From contig NC_063434.1 of assembly GCF_020379485.1 (NCBI RefSeq), forward strand, positions 30,885,401-30,949,400: a stretch of DNA of 64,000 nucleotides. The letters are read 5' to 3'. Every line of letters begins with the position of its first letter. Position 1 is the stretch's first letter. This stretch comes from Brassica napus. Taxonomy: Eukaryota > Streptophyta > Magnoliopsida > Brassicales > Brassicaceae. Position numbers and translations under genes: made by a program. Positions 1 through 10,199 of the stretch are shown piece after piece. The notes under the pieces were generated by a model. That model did no database searches, had not been told where the DNA came from, and was given only the letters and a program-made list of their open reading frames with translations.

Positions 1-148
1 GATTTGTTGGTTAAAATTATTTTATTCTAAACGGCGTCGTATTTCGAAGATTCCTATTACAATAAGAAAAGGACTGGAGCAAAAGAAGACCGAGAAAGGT
101 CGAACCGAATCGAATCTATATCGGGCGGAGTAGAAGCGATCGCAATCG

Positions 149-2561
149 ATGGCGGAAGGCGGCGAAGATCCCCAGCGACTGAAGAAGATTGCGGCGGCAG
201 CGTACGACTACGATAACGACTCTCGATGGACTGATTACTGGTCAAACATCCTGATCCCTCCTCACATGGCTTCTCACGCCGAGGTCGTCGAGCACTACAA
301 GCGCAAATTCTACCAACGCTACATGGTCCGTACTATCTTTAAACACTTTGAAATTGAGATTCAAGTCAGCTTGATTTGGAGGTTTTGCGAACTTTGAGGT
401 TTAAAAGGTATGTGATTTATCATAGGATCCTGATCTTGTTGTGGAGCCTATGTCGTCGACTTCTTCTTCGCAATCTGCAAGACCATCTGCATCTACTACT
501 AATGCAAATGAACAACAAGCTCGTTCTCGGAGCTCAGGTGAACATTTATATAGTCATGACTTTAGTTAATCCTATATGAGATGAACTTTCTTCTTAATAA
601 GTAATACTCAATGAACTCTGTGCTTCTTCAGGATCGGTTCCTCGAACCGCTGGGCCGTCTGCTACGACAGGTGCAGCAAACCCAAGTTCAGTGCGTTGGG
701 ATCAGCAGACTATTCAGTTCTCTGTCAATGCTTGGGTAAGACTATGTTTACCTATTGCAGTTTCTTGTTTTTGGTGCACATTAATCTATTTATTGATCAG
801 AATCACTCCTTATGCAATGAACTGCAGACTTATTTTGTTGATCACTCTGCACCTTCTTTTTACAATCAAAAGTCTTGATTTTCATTATTGTGAAAGACTT
901 AGCTTCTTATTAGGCCTCTGAGTTGGGATTACTTTTACTTTATGCTGTTGACTTCTTTACTCGGACACTCAGGAGATTTTGTATGGTGTCGTTGTCTTTT
1001 TGTTCTCATTTCTTGTTGTGCTTGTTATACTCAGATATGAACTACTGAAGGCAAATGCGTTTACATATTTTGGTAGGTTTTCGTTATTGCTGTGCTGGCA
1101 GTGTTACCTCTAGTACCAAAGAACCTCTCTAATAGGGCTTATCGTCTATCTTTCATGGGAACTGCGTGCTCATCTCTATATTCCTTGTACGCTCTTTACG
1201 GGGTAAGCCATGTGATCTCCCCTTTTTCTACTCTCTAGGAACCAAATTTCCTTTGGTAAGCGAATTTTTGTTATCTGCAGAGGCCAAGGGCATGGAATAT
1301 GCAAGGAATGCAAGTTTATTTTCAATCAATTGTGGGGGCAAAGGATTTCATCTATTTCATCTACTGCCTTACATTTGTCACTTCAAATCTCTGTCTCAAG
1401 TGTAAGAGTTGTTGATTGAGTTTTTTTTTTGGTGATTTTCTTCAAACTATATACATTCTAATGGTTGGTTAGTCCCTATCGATTTGTCTCAGTTGCTTTG
1501 ATTCCCATCTTGTGTCGAGCACTTGAACAAGTAGCCAAGTTCTTGAGGCGTAACTTCACTCGCTCCACCATATACAGGTAGTTTGCATCCATCTGAATCA
1601 GCAGGTTTGATTGTAGTACTTGTTTTCATTTGTTGATTCTTAATGATGCTTAACTCTTTCTCTGTGTCCTGCTTTGTAATGGTTATCAGAAAGTACTTGG
1701 AAGACCCTTGTGTGTGGGTTGAATCAAACACAACTACCCTCAACATCCTCTCATCGCAAGCTGAGATAGCCATTGGCTTCCTTCTGATCATCTCTCTGCT
1801 CTCGTACGTTCTTTCTTGTTTTTAGAAGCGATATTGTTCATTAGCACTAAATTGTTCAGAACCCTTCAAATTGAATTGAGTTCATAATTGAATCTTATGA
1901 GTGCATTTACTCGTTTTCACTTATCTGATCGAAACTGTCATTTTACTTACTGCAGATGGCAACGCAACTTTATACAGACATTCATGTACTGGCAGGTACG
2001 TCTTTTCAAATGTTTTTTCTTGCTCTACTTTTGGTTCCAGTCATCATTTCGCTCTATTGGCTCAACATCTCCAAGTAGAATTCTTCTTGAAACTTGATCA
2101 ACTGAACATGATTATAGGAGGAACCACCGTTTTTCAAAACACCTTCTTCTTGTTTGTTGATACTATTTGTCTTTGAGACTAAGTGTTACATGGTCTAAAG
2201 AGCATTAGCTCAGTAATGAGAAGTGGGTTTTTGCTCTTCATGTTGAAAATCATGTGTGTTGTGCCATAAGAAACCGTCTAGTTCAAAACCTTGTTCATAA
2301 CTCTCCATGAAGAAAGATAAACGTAGTTTCCAGGATTGTTGATTGGATCTTGATAGTTGTTCTCATGAATAAAGTAAAAGCCTGAGGTTTTGTTGTCTTT
2401 AATGGCAGCTACTGAAGCTGATGTATCAAGCACCAGTAACAGCAGGATACCACCAGAGCAATTGGAGCAAAATCGGAAGGACGGTGAATCCGATGATCCA
2501 ACGTTACGCTCCCTTCTTGAATACTCCAGTGACTGCCGTTCAGAGATGGTGGTTCAGGTGA
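149..2561 (+). CDS. TMEM33/Pom33-like multi-pass membrane protein, nine exons
   Basis: Nine exons join in frame to 343 residues: 149-325, 426-537, 632-735, 1077-1202, 1281-1401, 1493-1577, 1690-1803, 1956-1995 and 2409-2561. All introns are GT-AG. The N-terminus (MAEGGEDPQRLKKIAAAAYD) is hydrophilic and is followed by a Ser/Thr/Ala-rich linker. Several hydrophobic helices come next, then a basic tail ending in QRWWFR. The segments NLSNRAYRLSFMG, IPILCRALEQVAKFLRRNF and EDPCVWVESNTTTLNI match my memory of Arabidopsis AT3G02420, and the layout resembles the TMEM33/Pom33 family of ER and nuclear-envelope proteins that shape membranes. The family name rests on pattern similarity, so it is less certain than the gene model. 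Every exon is open and no lesion is seen. The ATG at 149 is the first in frame and fits the family N-terminus. Confidence 0.88.
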
Positions 2562-3004
2562 AAAAACAAACAAGTTGCAGAGTTGACTTTTGAAATCCTT
2601 TAAAAGAAACTACGATTTTAGCTTTCAACACACAACAGTCCTCGTCTTATCTGTTCCAGCTTTCAGCGTAAAGTAGATTCTTGTATGTTTATTGGTTATA
2701 AAAATATTACTGTTGCTACTAGAGATTTTGACTTTCTTTTGGTTACCAATTCACGAGTAGACATGTGACCATTTCCCTTTTGCGGGTGCATAAAATTAAC
2801 AATGAAGACGAACTCGAAGAAGTTGTGGTTCCTAGCACAAACAAAACCATGATGAAGATTATAGCACCAACCGAGTTATATAGATACAGACAATCTCACC
2901 CACAGAAAGACATAACATAAAGCCGATAAAACATCTTAGCAACCTAACTTAACAAGTCATGATACTAAGCCTAGCACAATAGCTAATGATCTAACCATGT
3001 CAAA
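2562..3004. other. Intergenic gap between two convergent genes
   Basis: This AT-rich stretch holds the 3' ends of the TMEM33-like gene and of the FHA gene on the other strand. I see no coding exon. In Arabidopsis, from memory, an isoprenylcysteine methylesterase-like gene (AT3G02410) lies here; no trace of it was recognised. Confidence 0.6.
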
Positions 3005-4396
3005 CTAACTCGAACGCCCTTGTCCCTTTGCTTGCTTCTGCTCTTCAATATGGTGGCGAACTCTCAAAGATTTACTTCTCATATCCTCTATCAACTTCTC
3101 TGTCTCATCCACTATCTGTTTTCTCAAGTGTACTTTCATGTATGCAAACCAGTCTCCTAGTGTCATCTTCTCTAAATCTACCTTCTCTACATTCTTTTCA
3201 TTCCTGGATCCCTGCTCAGCCTTTCCATCTGATGTCTCAACTCCACCCTCCTCGCCCTTACTGTCTTTTTCCTCTTCTAAGTTATCTGTCTCTACATCCA
3301 CTCTAACACTACAGTCCAGGCCCCCCTCACCTACTACTGCGCTATTCCTTGACTTAATCTCAACCTGCTCTACCATCTTAGATGTCTCAACTCCACCCCC
3401 CTCGCCCTTACTGTCTCTTTCCTCTTGGAAGTTCTCTGTCTCTAAATCTTCTCTAACACTACAGTTCAGGTCCTCTTCTCCTACCATTGTGCTCTTCCTT
3501 GAATCAATCTCCACCTGCTCTACATTCTCATTTTCTTTATCACTTGCTTCACTGCAACCTTTCCCCTCTCCAACATCATTTCTAGCTTCCATCTCTTCTA
3601 CAGCGCTCTCCACTTTCTTCTTATTCGCACGGCTTTTACGAGCTTGGTTCAAGACCCTCTCCAGCTCCTGAAACGAATCTCCACCAATCTCTTTCTTAGT
3701 GCTCCTGGTAGCCCTTGAAGGTCTTCTCTTCTCCTCCTCTATAACATCATCCTCACACTTCACATTCCGGATCTGCCTGCTCCTTGTCCCTCTCTTCACC
3801 GCTGAGATCTCCACTCCCTTAGGAATATCCTCAATCTCCAATTTCACTGGATTCAAACCCAAATTCTCAACATCCTCAGTGTTCTTCTTACTTCCCTGAG
3901 CATTTTTCTCCACCGGAACAGCTTCTTTCGTTTCGTTCTTCCGGGGCCTACCCCTGCGCTTTGGTTTCTCCTGAACCGGATCCGGATCCGGATCCGCAAC
4001 AGGAAGGCGCCTGTTGTTTCTCCTCGGCCTCGGGGGAAGCTTATGCTCCTCCTCCTCCTCCTCCTCCACCTGAACACCAGTCTCGAAGCTCACTACAATG
4101 GAAGTATACTCACCAAGCTTGATCACGTCTCCTTGGCCGAGATTGACTGGAGTATCTGGATCGAGAGTATCCGAGTTAAGTATGGTGCCGTTGGAAGATC
4201 CAAGGTCGTGGATTATCCAGTTCTCGGAGTCGGATACGATTCGGAGGTGCTTGGTGGAGATTCCGGCGTCTTTAATCGCGATTTCGTTACCGCGAACGAC
4301 TCGGCCGATGCGGATAGTAGATCCGGGCTTGTACTCGAGAGATTCGCCATCTCTTGGACCTTGGACGAACGCGAGCTTCAGCAATGGCGGAGTCAT
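3005..4396 (-). CDS. FHA-domain protein with AT-hook and tandem acidic repeat
   Basis: A single open frame of 463 residues. The N-terminal FHA domain spans roughly residues 5-105 and keeps the phosphopeptide-binding landmarks: Gly31-Arg32, Ser47-x-x-His50 and Asn69-Gly70 within LGSSNGT. An acidic run (111-117) and a basic linker follow, then an AT-hook-like core Arg-Gly-Arg-Pro (148-151), which suggests a chromatin or DNA partner. Residues about 289-388 are two tandem 50-residue copies, encoded by two 150-bp units at 3231-3380 and 3381-3530, starting VEQVEI and rich in Glu and Ser. The C-terminus (about 405-463) contains the conserved-looking block KMTLGDWFAYMK followed by a charged, helix-prone region. 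It corresponds by order and sequence to AT3G02400. FHA domains read phosphothreonine; the partner is unknown. The gene is convergent with the TMEM33-like gene. Confidence 0.9.
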   Translation of the reverse strand: MTPPLLKLAFVQGPRDGESLEYKPGSTIRIGRVVRGNEIAIKDAGISTKHLRIVSDSENWIIHDLGSSNGTILNSDTLDPDTPVNLGQGDVIKLGEYTSIVVSFETGVQVEEEEEEEHKLPPRPRRNNRRLPVADPDPDPVQEKPKRRGRPRKNETKEAVPVEKNAQGSKKNTEDVENLGLNPVKLEIEDIPKGVEISAVKRGTRSRQIRNVKCEDDVIEEEKRRPSRATRSTKKEIGGDSFQELERVLNQARKSRANKKKVESAVEEMEARNDVGEGKGCSEASDKENENVEQVEIDSRKSTMVGEEDLNCSVREDLETENFQEERDSKGEGGGVETSKMVEQVEIKSRNSAVVGEGGLDCSVRVDVETDNLEEEKDSKGEEGGVETSDGKAEQGSRNEKNVEKVDLEKMTLGDWFAYMKVHLRKQIVDETEKLIEDMRSKSLRVRHHIEEQKQAKGQGRSS

Positions 4397-5625
4397 CTTG
4401 TTAGTTGAGTAAGAGCGTCTCTCAGAAGATTCAGAGGGAATTTGAAAATGTCGGATTTGTCATAATCGAGTTTAAACGAGGCTGAAATGCGAAAGCATCT
4501 CTAGCCCATGGGCTTTTCCTTTTCATCATAGCCCATCGAAATCTTTTATTTATTTATAATTTTTTATAGTTGGTAATACTTTTTTTTTTTTTTGAAAAAA
4601 TGGTAATGCTTTTTTGTGTGTGTCAAATGATAGTTTATGCATATGATTTTCCATCAAATTCAAACAAGATGTAAGCTATACTCTCAGTGTTTAAGAAATG
4701 CTAGACAGTAATTGAGCGTTCAAGAAAACTAGTGACTAGGCGGATTAATCCGAAACTTAAACGATGTGATTTACACGGGTGTTAATAAATTATTGATGTA
4801 TTATATATATATTAGAAATTTATATAAAACTTTAGTTTTTCGATTTAATTATAAATTACACAAATTTGTAGATTTGTACACATTATTATTGAATTTAATT
4901 GATTTAGACCAATTTATATCGATTTAAAATAATTTAAATTTGTTTTGGTTAGGTTTGATTTTCTGTCTGCTTGCAGGCATTTTTAAAACTATGCTATAGC
5001 CTTATAGAGATATATAGAAATATAAAATTTATTTCAGGGTTCACTATGATAAATCTGTCAAGAACTTGTGGCTCATAAACATCCTAATCACTTCACAAAA
5101 GTCTAACTTATCATACTCCCATTGGTCACTATAGGTCCACCATGCATATACGCCATGGCCATAGTGCCATGTCAGCCGCACCCTCTAAATGTTCTTCACT
5201 CCTTTTTTACCGTGTTTGAAAGTTTGTCTAGTCTTTGATCATTTATGATGTAAGTAAACGTTAGCAAATTGATAACACTAAGACAACACTTAAAGCTCTC
5301 CGAGAATCTTTAAACATGATCATCCACGTCAACTCATGGGGTGTGGTCCTAAGTAGAAGAAAGCTACACAAAGGAAGAGAAGATATATACTTGGTGTAGA
5401 TTTGTTCACCTTTTGCCAATGATATAAGACAAGACTTTCTCATCATTAATGCATATCCTCTCTTCAAACTTCAGCCAGCCACAAGCTAATCCGACTACTT
5501 TTAACAACCACTAAATCTATGCCACGTGTTCACCCCAAGATTCTATATACTTCCCCATCTCACCAACATATCATAGTAACAATCTCATTACACACAAACA
5601 TATTGTTTAGTCTTTACTCTTTAGT
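4397..5625. promoter_or_regulatory. Intergenic region: FHA and COL2 5' sides
   Basis: The FHA gene and the COL2-like gene are divergent, so this 1.2 kb must hold both promoters. It is AT-rich and contains no credible exon. Close to COL2 there is a G-box core at 5523-5528, then a TATA-like stretch (TCTATATAC) near 5542, about 85 bp before the ATG. No transposon ends were recognised. Confidence 0.6.
5523..5528. promoter_or_regulatory. G-box core upstream of COL2
   Basis: CACGTG lies about 100 bp before the COL2 start codon, within GCCACGTGTTC. G-boxes bind bZIP and bHLH (PIF-type) factors and are common in light- and clock-regulated promoters. Function here is inferred from position only. Confidence 0.5.
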
Positions 5626-6591
5626 ATGTTGAAAGAAGAGAGCAACGAGAGTGGTGGTACACGAGCATGTGACACATGTCGTTCAGCCGCCTGCACTATC
5701 TACCGTGAAGCTGATTCTACCTACTTGTGCACCACCTGCGATGCTCGAGTTCACGCAGCCAAACGTGTCCGTGTCTGCGACTCATGCGAGTCTGCCCCGG
5801 CTGCGTTTTTCTGTAAAGCAGACGCTGCGTCTCTTTGTACAGCTTGTGATGCTGAGATCCATTCCGCAAACCCTCTAGCTAGACGTCATCAACGTGTGCC
5901 TATAACTTCAAACTCTTGCGGCTCCATGGCCACTGATGGAGATAATAATGTCATGATGGTGAGTGAAGAAAAAGAGGATGCGGATGAGGTGGCTTCCTGG
6001 TTGATGCTTAATCCAGGGAAAAACAATCAGAACAATGGGTTCTTGTTTGGTGTTGAGTATCTTGATCTTGTGGACTACAGCTCCAGCATAGACAACCAGT
6101 TCGAAGATCAGTACAGTAAATACCATAGGAGCTTTGGTGGAGGAGAAGATGGAGTTGTGCCACTTCAACTTGAAGAATCATCAACAAGTCACATGCAACA
6201 AAGCCAACACAACTTTCATTTGGGTGTTAACTATGGTTACTCTACAGAACCTCAGTACAGCTACGTTAGTGTTGTGCCAGAGTCATCAAGTGACACAACA
6301 GTCCAACACGCTAAAGAGACAATAGACCAAGTATGTGGCCCACCTACTCAGATGGTGCAGCAGCTAACTCCAGCTGACAGGGAAGCTAGAGTCCTGAGAT
6401 ACAGAGAGAAGAAGAAGAGGAGGAAGTTTGAGAAGACAATAAGGTATGCTTCAAGAAAGGCTTATGCAGAGGTAAGACCAAGGATCAAAGGCCGTTTCGC
6501 AAAGAGGATAGATATGGAAGCTGATGCAGAACAACTCTTCTCAACATCACTAATGTCCAATACCAGTTATGGAATTGTTCCTTCTTTCTGA
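5626..6591 (+). CDS. COL2: CONSTANS-LIKE 2 homologue with damaged first B-box
   Basis: A single open frame of 321 residues. It has two N-terminal B-boxes, an acidic and Gln-rich middle, a CCT domain (residues about 252-294) and the family tail GIVPSF. CCT domains of CO proteins bind DNA and NF-Y subunits, and COL2 belongs to the CO/COL1/COL2 clade. B-box 2 is complete: Cys51, Cys54, Cys63, Asp66, Cys71, Cys74, His79, His88. B-box 1 keeps Cys15, Cys18, Asp30, Cys35, Cys38 and His43, but Arg27 stands where a zinc-binding Cys is expected. The final ligand segment (ASRHERV in relatives) is also missing, so His43 runs almost directly into RVRVC. The middle is shorter than in Arabidopsis COL2 (347 residues, from memory). 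No intron interrupts the frame. Either a diverged but working paralogue or one losing B-box 1 function is possible. Confidence 0.93.
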   Translation: MLKEESNESGGTRACDTCRSAACTIYREADSTYLCTTCDARVHAAKRVRVCDSCESAPAAFFCKADAASLCTACDAEIHSANPLARRHQRVPITSNSCGSMATDGDNNVMMVSEEKEDADEVASWLMLNPGKNNQNNGFLFGVEYLDLVDYSSSIDNQFEDQYSKYHRSFGGGEDGVVPLQLEESSTSHMQQSQHNFHLGVNYGYSTEPQYSYVSVVPESSSDTTVQHAKETIDQVCGPPTQMVQQLTPADREARVLRYREKKKRRKFEKTIRYASRKAYAEVRPRIKGRFAKRIDMEADAEQLFSTSLMSNTSYGIVPSF

Positions 6592-7025
6592 ACTGACTAG
6601 TTTGGCTAGTTATTACCACGGTTTCTCATATATATGAATCCTTAGTTTTTGTGACTTTTGTAAAATTATTACGAGTTAATCAGATATGTTCCTATAACTG
6701 CAGTAGTTTACGCACAACTCTCTCTACAAATACAAGAATAAGTGAAATATTATCTTGTGGAACAGTGTCTAACACTGTAATTGAATTGATACCACAATAA
6801 AGAAGATATGCATCACTATGACTCAAAAGCAGATTTCAAGTTGTCACTTCACGAGAGAGGGACAACCAAGTAGTAGCAAAAGATGTTTGATGCCTATTCG
6901 AAATACAAATAAAAGAAGAATACAAGTAAACACACGAGCCTATAGGCTGCCACAGTATTTCACACTAGGTGTGAATACATTATTGAAGGGAGAATACCAA
7001 ACTGAGAGAGAGACTCATCACATCA
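6592..7025. other. Intergenic, convergent 3' flanks of COL2 and PGD2
   Basis: AT-rich DNA between two convergent genes. It presumably carries both 3' untranslated regions and polyadenylation signals. No further gene is seen. Confidence 0.6.
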
Positions 7026-8939
7026 TTACATCTTGGATTGTCTTGCAATCTTGAACCACTCAGTGTGGAAAGACCCTTCCATATCAGTCCTTTCATAAGT
7101 ATGAGCACCAAAGTAATCTCTCTGAGCTTGGACAAGGTTCGCCGGCAACCTCTCTCTCCTGTAAGAATCAAAGTACGCCAGACTCGCAGACATACCGGGA
7201 GTGCTTATACCCGAGTTGATGCTCAAGCAGACCACTCTCCTCCAAGCCGACTGCCTCTCGATGATCTCTTTCGCAAACTCGGGATCCACCAAGAGGTTAG
7301 CCAGCTCCGCGTTCCTGTCGTAAGCTTGCTTGATCCTGTCCAAGAAGATGGCTCTGATGATGCACCCTCCTTTCCAGATCCTCGCCAGCTCCCCTAGCTT
7401 CAACCCCCACCCCTTTTCCACGCTCTTGGCGCGGATAAGGTTCATCCCTTGCGCGTAGCTGCAGATTTTCGACGCGTAGAGAGCCTTCCTCACGTCATCT
7501 ATCAGCTGTTTCTTGTCAACGGTTTGATCAGTTAAAACATCGCCGAATCCACCTTCTTTAAAGACTTTAGCGGCTTGCACGCGCTCATCCTTAAGCCCGC
7601 TGAGGAACCTCGCGTCGAGAGAGGATTCAATGGTGGGAGACGGAACAGAGAGCTCAGCTGCTTGCTGCACAGTCCATTTCCCGGTACCTTTCATCCCGGT
7701 TTTGTCCAAAACCTTGTAACAGAGTATGTAAAAATAGATTAGTCGGTTTAGTTTGCTGAACTGACCGGTTTGATATTCTGATATTGGTTTAATAGTTTGT
7801 TAACACTCTTTCTTCAGTATAAGAAGAGTGATCATTGTAAACAGGGCTGGCTTAACATTTTTAGAGGCCCTAAAGCAAATTTTTGTTTTAAAATTTTTTA
7901 CAGTAACATTTTGTGATGTAAACAAAACCATATACATTTAAAATATTTTTGTGCCCCTTTTTAATTTTATTTATTATTATTATTTTTTTAAATATTAATG
8001 TAAAAAAGTGCATTTATAAGAAAAAATCGGACCCTTAACTATTAATACTGGGGACAAAGGTTTGGAACCTTAACTATTGGTTTTATAGTTTGTTAACACT
8101 CTTCTTATAGAGTGATCATTATAAACGTTCATTTTAATCAGAAATTAAAAGAGATTAATTAATACCTTATCAACCAAATGCCCATCACCCTTATCGTCCT
8201 TGATCCCGAAGATATCCGCAGTGATCTCTACCAAGAAACTCTCGAGCTCGCCTTTGTTCCACTCGGTGAAGACACCGTGAAGCTCCTCGTTCGTTAGCTT
8301 ACCAACGGATTTCAACACATCATAGGCTTCAGCAATCAGCTGCATGTCACCGTACTCAATCCCATTGTGAACCATTTTGACGAAGTTTCCAGACCCTCCT
8401 TTCCCTATGTACGTCACACATGGACCACTGTCCCTGACCTGAGCCGCAACCTTGAGAAGAATGTCTTCGATGTTCTTGTAAGCCTCAAAGGATCCTCCAG
8501 GCATCATTGAGGGGCCGTTACGAGCACCTTCTTCACCACCAGAGACTCCCATTCCTAGGTAGAGGAAGCCGTTCTCGGCCACGGCTTTTTCTCTCCTCTC
8601 TGTGTTCTCGTACCATTCGTTGCCGCCGTCGACTATGCAATCACCTTTTTCTAGATAAGCTGAGAGGGTCTTGATGGTTTGGTCGACGGGTGCACCGGCC
8701 TTGACGAGCATGATTATGACACGTGGCTTTTGGATGGAGTTGACGAAGGACTCGGGGTCGTGGAAGCCGTAGACAGGGAGGTTTCCTTCTTTCTTGGCTC
8801 GTTCGACGGTTTCGTCGACTTTGGAGGTTGTTCTGTTGTAGACGGAGATTGGGAAGCCTTTGGAAGCAATGTTGAGAGCTAAGTTTTGGCCCATTACGGC
8901 TAGTCCAGCTAAGCCTATTCTTGTTGGTTGAACAGCCAT
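7026..8939 (-). CDS. PGD2: 6-phosphogluconate dehydrogenase, two coding exons
   Basis: Exons 8166-8939 and 7026-7712 join in frame to 486 residues, the length of Arabidopsis PGD2 (AT3G02360). The enzyme oxidatively decarboxylates 6-phosphogluconate to ribulose 5-phosphate and makes NADPH in the oxidative pentose phosphate pathway. Seen: the N-terminal Rossmann motif (GLAVMGQNLALN), the substrate block GVSGGEEGARNGPSMMPGG, and the catalytic Lys and Glu in KMVHNGIEYGDMQ. The all-helical C-terminal domain is present. The protein ends in SKM, a PTS1-type tripeptide; Arabidopsis PGD2 ends in SKI and is reported in cytosol and peroxisomes. The 453-bp intron between Lys258 and Val259 is unexpected, since I recall no intron in the Arabidopsis coding region. 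A probable intron in the 5' leader (8962-9381) matches the family. Confidence 0.93.
7713..8165 (-). mobile_element. Insertion-derived intron in PGD2 (inferred)
   Basis: On the minus strand the coding sequence reads GATAAG, then an inserted 453 bp from GTATTAATT to GTTACAAG, then GTTTTGGAC. AAGGT occurs at both junctions, so the insert is flanked by a 5-bp direct repeat that supplies a GT donor and an AG acceptor. Inside, two direct repeats of about 55-60 bp (around 7781-7842 and 8074-8128, both with TAGTTTGTTAACACTC) bracket a different segment of about 230 bp starting AGGGCTGGCTTAAC. This looks like an insertion within an insertion. No terminal inverted repeat was confirmed, so the element class is unknown. 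Confidence 0.6.
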
Positions 8940-8961
8940 TGTCTTCTTCTTCTCTCTGCTG

Positions 8962-9381
8962 CTGACAAAAGAAGAAAAAAACACCTCAAAAATCTCAAAT
9001 CTAAGACGCATCAACACATGTATATAAGTGATGAGATCAAAAGCCAAACTTGGCGTCTAAGTGACAATAAACTCATAGATTCAACCAGTGATCGAAGTTT
9101 CCAACACATAATCAATACATGCAAGTATAAAAATAAGGCTCAATCCACATGGAGAAGATTATTACAGATCTAGAATCAAACTACGATCGACGCAGACAGC
9201 AAGATCGAAGAACCGATTACTATAGAACACTCACGTATCGATCAAAACAAATATCAAAATGAGATTTTTCAAAATAATCTTAGATCAATGATGAGATTCA
9301 TGACATTAAAAAGCTGATGAGATCCTCCGATTACACATGTGACTCGAAAGAAAGAGAGAGAGAGTGATCGGAGAAACAAAC
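8962..9381 (-). other. Probable 5'-leader intron of PGD2
   Basis: Upstream of the PGD2 start codon there is an acceptor (TTTTGTCAG) and, 420 bp further up, a good donor (CAG then GTTTGTTTC) next to a GA-rich leader. Leader introns are known for plant 6-phosphogluconate dehydrogenase genes. Inferred from splice motifs only. Confidence 0.5.
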
Positions 9382-9529
9382 CTGCTTTCTCCCGAAATTG
9401 ATTTGAAAAGATCTGAAAGACTGTAAGGTTTCGGAGACAGGAGCTGTTGTTTTGTATGAGATTTGTATCAATATGAACGGTCCGATTAGAGCACCAAATA
9501 GAAATAAAGTTCTCGTCAAAATTGGCCAC

Positions 9530-10199
9530 TCCGGGTTAGGTGTGAAAAGGTGAGAGTGGTTGTCTTCTTTTCCTCTTCTCGCTTCTTATATTGGATGCTG
9601 CTGTTATTATATTATAAGAAACTAATGAAAATTATACTTTTCATACCTTCGTTATTTTTCTTAATTTGGACATTTTACATTGCAAATTTTCACTAATTAT
9701 AAATTAGTTAAATAATCATATCAGATATCTCTCCATTTTACATTTGCCGTTACAAAAAAAAACACTTGCAAAAAGAATGTTCTCTCCAATAAATTCTTCA
9801 TTCACCACCAAACAAATGCTTTGAAACAACTCAACCTTCAAGTTTGAGTTCATACACACAAGTCAATACCTCTAAAAGTGAATATTTATGAGGGAACGGT
9901 TTAAAATTATAGGACATGAGTTTCTTAATCTTAGGCAGACAAGTATGAAAGACACAACAAAGAGAGACATTGCAATTTTGGAGGAAGCTTTTGCTGTGAA
10001 GTGTTACAATAACAAAAATAAGAACAGAACTATAACAGAAAGAACAAGCAAAATACTTTGTAACCCTATATATAGAGAAGATAAACGTGTATCAGTTAAA
10101 GAATGCTCTGAATGTCTGAAACATATCGATTCGAGTTTACCTCTTATCAATATCTTTCAGTTCTTCGGGTTTGATCTTTTTGTCCATCTCTGTGTCCCT
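9530..10199. other. Intergenic between PGD2 promoter and GAUT9 3' end
   Basis: Both neighbours are on the minus strand, so this stretch holds the PGD2 promoter (right of its leader) and the GAUT9 terminator side. It is AT-rich. Open frames here show no family features and were not accepted. Confidence 0.5.
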
